A DNA stretch of 15,485 nucleotides from Dehalococcoidia bacterium (lineage in GTDB: Bacteria; Chloroflexota; Dehalococcoidia; Lucifugimonadales; JAGWBF01): positions 1 to 15,485 of the forward strand of contig JAGWBF010000027.1 in NCBI GenBank assembly GCA_021296025.1, given 5' to 3'. The notes under the pieces are model-generated. The model was given only the letters and a program-made list of their open reading frames with translations, ran no database searches and was not told the DNA's origin. The translations under genes were made by a program, and so were the position numbers. How positions within the stretch are numbered: the first letter of the stretch is position 1; each line of letters begins with the position of its first letter. Positions 13,540 to 15,485 of this stretch are shown in pieces.

Positions 13540-13617
13540 GCCGCCCTTGTCCAGGCCAAAGAGCGCCCCTGCCCGGTACGGGGACATCCGAGCAGGGGTG
13601 CTGTACTTAGGGCGGCT
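13539..13617. repeat. Nested inverted repeat upstream of the 43-aa gene
   Basis: An outer perfect 9-bp inverted repeat (agccgccct at 13539-13547, agggcggct at 13609-13617) encloses an inner imperfect 15-bp stem (13562-13576 with 13588-13602, one wobble and one mismatch on either strand) with an 11-nt loop. A further copy of the inner arm, ccctgctcgg at 13524-13533, overlaps the ribosome binding site region of the 43-aa gene. No T-run follows on either side, so it is not a typical terminator. It may be an operator, a structured leader or a mobile-element remnant. Confidence 0.6.
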
Positions 13618-13866
13618 CGTTGGGGAAAATCCCCTTTATGGTGCTCTCCGAGCCTATGCTTCTGCATTGGAGCCGCCTAACGGGATTGTATCATGAAAAA
13701 CACCCACCCTACAGGATGGGGGATTGGCGCAAGCCCGTTCCGTGGCTCCTAGAGGGGTCTGTGAGGAAATCGGACTTTTTGGTTGCTAGGCTACTAAGCC
13801 GTGCAACTCGGTTTGTTACTAATGCCGCAATCAAATGCGCTAAGTTGTGAAAAACCCATGGAATAT
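13618..13866. other. Non-coding stretch between the cassette and the transposase
   Basis: No convincing gene is seen here. The stretch holds a small 5-bp hairpin (ggggaaaatcccc, 13622-13634) followed by TTT, a second agccgcct copy at 13671-13678, and an imperfect hairpin (cccaccct, aggatggg) at about 13713-13730. One end of the insertion element may lie here, but no matching repeat was found on the right side. The minus-strand frame across 13709-13990 has no recognisable features. Confidence 0.5.
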
Positions 13867-13896
13867 CTGACCGGTCTCTAATATGGTGCTGATAAC
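13867..13896 (+). promoter_or_regulatory. Weak candidate promoter for the transposase
   Basis: CTGACC (13867-13872) and GATAAC (13891-13896) each match 4 of 6 consensus bases with an 18-base spacer. Transcription would start near 13903, just before the hairpin at 13908. The assignment rests on these two weak boxes only. Confidence 0.28.
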
Positions 13897-13907
13897 ATGA
13901 AAAGGTT

Positions 13908-13938
13908 GAGGCCAGAAAGCTCGTAACTTCCTGGCCTC
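13908..13938. repeat. Hairpin upstream of the transposase start
   Basis: GAGGCCAG (13908-13915) pairs perfectly with CTGGCCTC (13931-13938) around a 15-nt loop, and the pairing extends a few bases inward with a bulge. It ends 24 nt before the transposase ATG. Such structures in insertion elements can limit transposase expression from outside transcripts. There is no T-run, so it is unlikely to be a plain terminator. Confidence 0.5.
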
Positions 13939-13962
13939 TCATACCAAAGGATTGCGGCTCCA

Positions 13963-15222
13963 ATGGTACGACAATACCAAGGTACAGCACCTAACACCCC
14001 CTGTCCAGTCCCAACTGCGGGCATCCTAGCCAAACTTGCCAGCATCTTCGATGTACTCCCCGACGGCCATCTGCTTGCCCACCTATGGGAGCATAGGCGC
14101 AACGGCCGGCCCGGGTATCCCCTACAGGCTATGTGGCGAGCATATCTTGCCAGCTTCATCCTAAACCTGGGCAACACCAACGACCTTATCCGTAGGCTAC
14201 GGGATGACTACCCTCTCCGGGAGCTTTGCGGCTTCGGTTCGCTCCTTCCCCACCGACGTACCTTTAACCGGTTCATCCAACGGCTGGCTGTACCTCACCA
14301 CGCCGACATGGTAGAGGCGATCTTTACTGCGCTGACCAACAAGCTAAAGGAGTTTATCCCCGATCTAGGGCAAGAGTTGGCGATTGACTCCACCTTCGTG
14401 CGTAGCCATTGCAGCCCAAACTCCAAGACCAAGCGCAGCGGGCGGACTGAGAAAAGCGATCCCGAAGCAAGCTGGACGGCCAAGAACAGCACCCAGGCTA
14501 AAGAGGACGGCAAGGAATGGAAGCACGGGTACAAGGTCCACATGGTTGCGGATACGAAGCATGAGGTACCGTTGGCGGTTAAGGTAACAACAGCCAGTAG
14601 GAACGACAGCCCGGAGCTCCCGGACGTAGTAGATCAAATGCTGGCACAACTACCCTGGCTCCAACCCACGGCATTAATGGCTGACCGAGGATATGATGCT
14701 TACTCAATCTTCGACTACCTAAACAACAAAGACATCCTGCCGATCATTAGGATCAAGCAAAGCCCGCACGGAGCACTTAAAGAGGGCATCTACACAAAGG
14801 ACGGCGTACCGACTTGTATAGGCAAGATACCCATGCAGTACGTCCGGAGCGAGGATGGCAAGGGCCACCTTTACAGATGCGCCGGTTGCCATCTCAAGGA
14901 CTCCAAGGTAGGCATGACCACCCATTGCGACACCGAGGTGTGGGAGGACCCGACCCGGAACTTACGGCTGTTTGGCCCACCCCACATTCGCAGGGAGGGC
15001 AAGGAATGGAAGGTTCTCTACGCCAAGCGTCAAGGCATAGAGCGCATCTTTAGGAGCCTAAAGGCTGTTCGCCGGCTGGAGCGCCATTGCATCCGAGGGC
15101 TAGATCAGATCAGGCTACACACCCTAATGAGCACCCTTGCATTTCAAGCCACATTTCTGATTAACAAGCAGGCAGGGCTGGGCGCAAAAGAGGCTCGCTG
15201 GATGATTGCCCGGGTAGCGTAG
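13963..15222 (+). CDS. IS4-superfamily DDE transposase (DUF772-like N-terminus)
   Basis: A 419-aa protein that catalyses cut-and-paste movement of its insertion sequence. The N-terminal helical part (about 25-130: LPDGHLLAHLWEHRRNGRPGYP, LPHRRTFNRFIQRL) resembles the DUF772/InsH-type DNA-binding region. The DDE catalytic triad is visible as D142 (LAIDSTFVRSH), D241 (LMADRGYD) and E360 (RQGIERIFRSLK). The IS4-type signature Y-(2)-R-(3)-E-(6)-K is exact: Y353, R356, E360, K367. Cysteines C306, C309 and C322 form a possible zinc-binding insertion. The frame is intact. ATG 13963 has only a distant AAAGG upstream, so expression is probably low. IS5 or IS1182-like subgroups are possible; I cannot separate them by eye. 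Confidence 0.9.
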   Translation: MVRQYQGTAPNTPCPVPTAGILAKLASIFDVLPDGHLLAHLWEHRRNGRPGYPLQAMWRAYLASFILNLGNTNDLIRRLRDDYPLRELCGFGSLLPHRRTFNRFIQRLAVPHHADMVEAIFTALTNKLKEFIPDLGQELAIDSTFVRSHCSPNSKTKRSGRTEKSDPEASWTAKNSTQAKEDGKEWKHGYKVHMVADTKHEVPLAVKVTTASRNDSPELPDVVDQMLAQLPWLQPTALMADRGYDAYSIFDYLNNKDILPIIRIKQSPHGALKEGIYTKDGVPTCIGKIPMQYVRSEDGKGHLYRCAGCHLKDSKVGMTTHCDTEVWEDPTRNLRLFGPPHIRREGKEWKVLYAKRQGIERIFRSLKAVRRLERHCIRGLDQIRLHTLMSTLAFQATFLINKQAGLGAKEARWMIARVA

Positions 15223-15234
15223 TATGCTGACAGG

Positions 15235-15390
15235 ATGCAAGAGATGATCGGAAACTACCTAATAACCGCCGCTATAGTTATGTTGTGCTTGTGGGTTTGG
15301 AGGTCAGAACGTCTTCTACGCCAACCCAAACACGAGTTGCGCCAACTAAAAGCAAACCCACACGAAACCCAAACCACAGATGCGGTATGA
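15235..15390 (+). CDS. Hypothetical 51-aa single-span membrane protein
   Basis: ATG 15235 to TGA 15390 begins 12 nt after the transposase stop. The N-terminal hydrophobic segment NYLITAAIVMLCLWVW (about 7-22) would span the membrane once. A basic stretch, RSERLLRQPKHELRQLKA, follows and then a polar Thr-rich end. No family is recognised. There is no good Shine-Dalgarno at proper distance. ATG 15244 is an alternative start. It may be a passenger of the insertion element or a chance frame, though the membrane-plus-basic layout is protein-like. A 10-bp inverted repeat (15290-15299 with 15353-15362) lies within it. Confidence 0.4.
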   Translation: MQEMIGNYLITAAIVMLCLWVWRSERLLRQPKHELRQLKANPHETQTTDAV

Positions 15391-15418
15391 ACATCCAAAA
15401 TTGAGAACGGAGGGTTTC

Positions 15419-15485
15419 ATGGAGCGAACCTCAGTTATTAGCATGTCGGATAATGGACTTATGGACCTTGACCGCACCTTCCCTA
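15419..15485 (+). CDS. Start of an unidentified gene (runs off window)
   Basis: ATG 15419 is preceded by GGAGGG at about five bases, a good ribosome binding site. The visible 22 codons read MERTSVISMSDNGLMDLDRT and continue past the window edge without a stop. No family can be assigned from so little. Its position 28 nt after the membrane-protein ORF, on the same strand, suggests a common transcript. Confidence 0.45.
   Translation, partial: MERTSVISMSDNGLMDLDRTFP

Noticed and set aside
15290..15362. 10-bp inverted repeat as an insertion-sequence end or terminator
   Set aside because: The arms are 53 bp apart inside a small open frame, and no matching copy exists on the left side of the transposase.

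Overview
The window is dominated by one long minus-strand ribosomal-protein cluster, read from about 12.69 kb down to base 1. Its gene order is rpsL, rpsG, fusA, rpsJ, rplC, rplD, rplW, rplB, rpsS, rplV, rpsC, rplP, rpmC, rpsQ, rplN, rplX, rplE, rpsZ (zinc-type S14), rpsH, rplF, rplR, rpsE, rpmD, rplO (cut by the window edge). This is the classical str + S10 + spc series fused into one block. No tuf lies between fusA and rpsJ, genes overlap or are closely spaced, and I see one clear sigma70-like promoter, in front of rpsL. The DNA is fairly GC-rich, and GTG and TTG starts are common (rplB, rplV, rpsC, rpmC; rplC, rpsZ).

The organism is a bacterium. Zinc-type S14, a Firmicutes-type insertion in S12 and the tuf-less order suggest a Gram-positive or Chloroflexota-like lineage. 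Chloroflexota (Dehalococcoidia-like) is my tentative guess and is not proven by the sequence.

Two ribosomal proteins carry large low-complexity additions. S17 has a C-terminal tail of about 124 residues, built on a 45-bp tandem repeat and with no Lys or Arg over 117 residues. L5 has an N-terminal extension of about 90 residues that is Ala/Ser/Pro/Arg-rich.

Upstream of rpsL (12.7-13.6 kb) lies a small accessory cassette, also on the minus strand. It starts with a 43-aa ribbon-helix-helix-like protein with a strong ribosome binding site. An intrinsic-terminator-like hairpin follows, then two translationally coupled small genes (67 and 119 aa) whose sequences both resemble minimal GIY-YIG domains. 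A nested inverted repeat lies in front of the first gene and could be its operator.

The right end (13.6-15.49 kb) holds an apparently intact plus-strand IS4-superfamily DDE transposase with a perfect YREK signature. It is followed by a 51-aa single-membrane-span ORF and by the start of another plus-strand gene that runs off the window. I could not identify terminal inverted repeats for the element.
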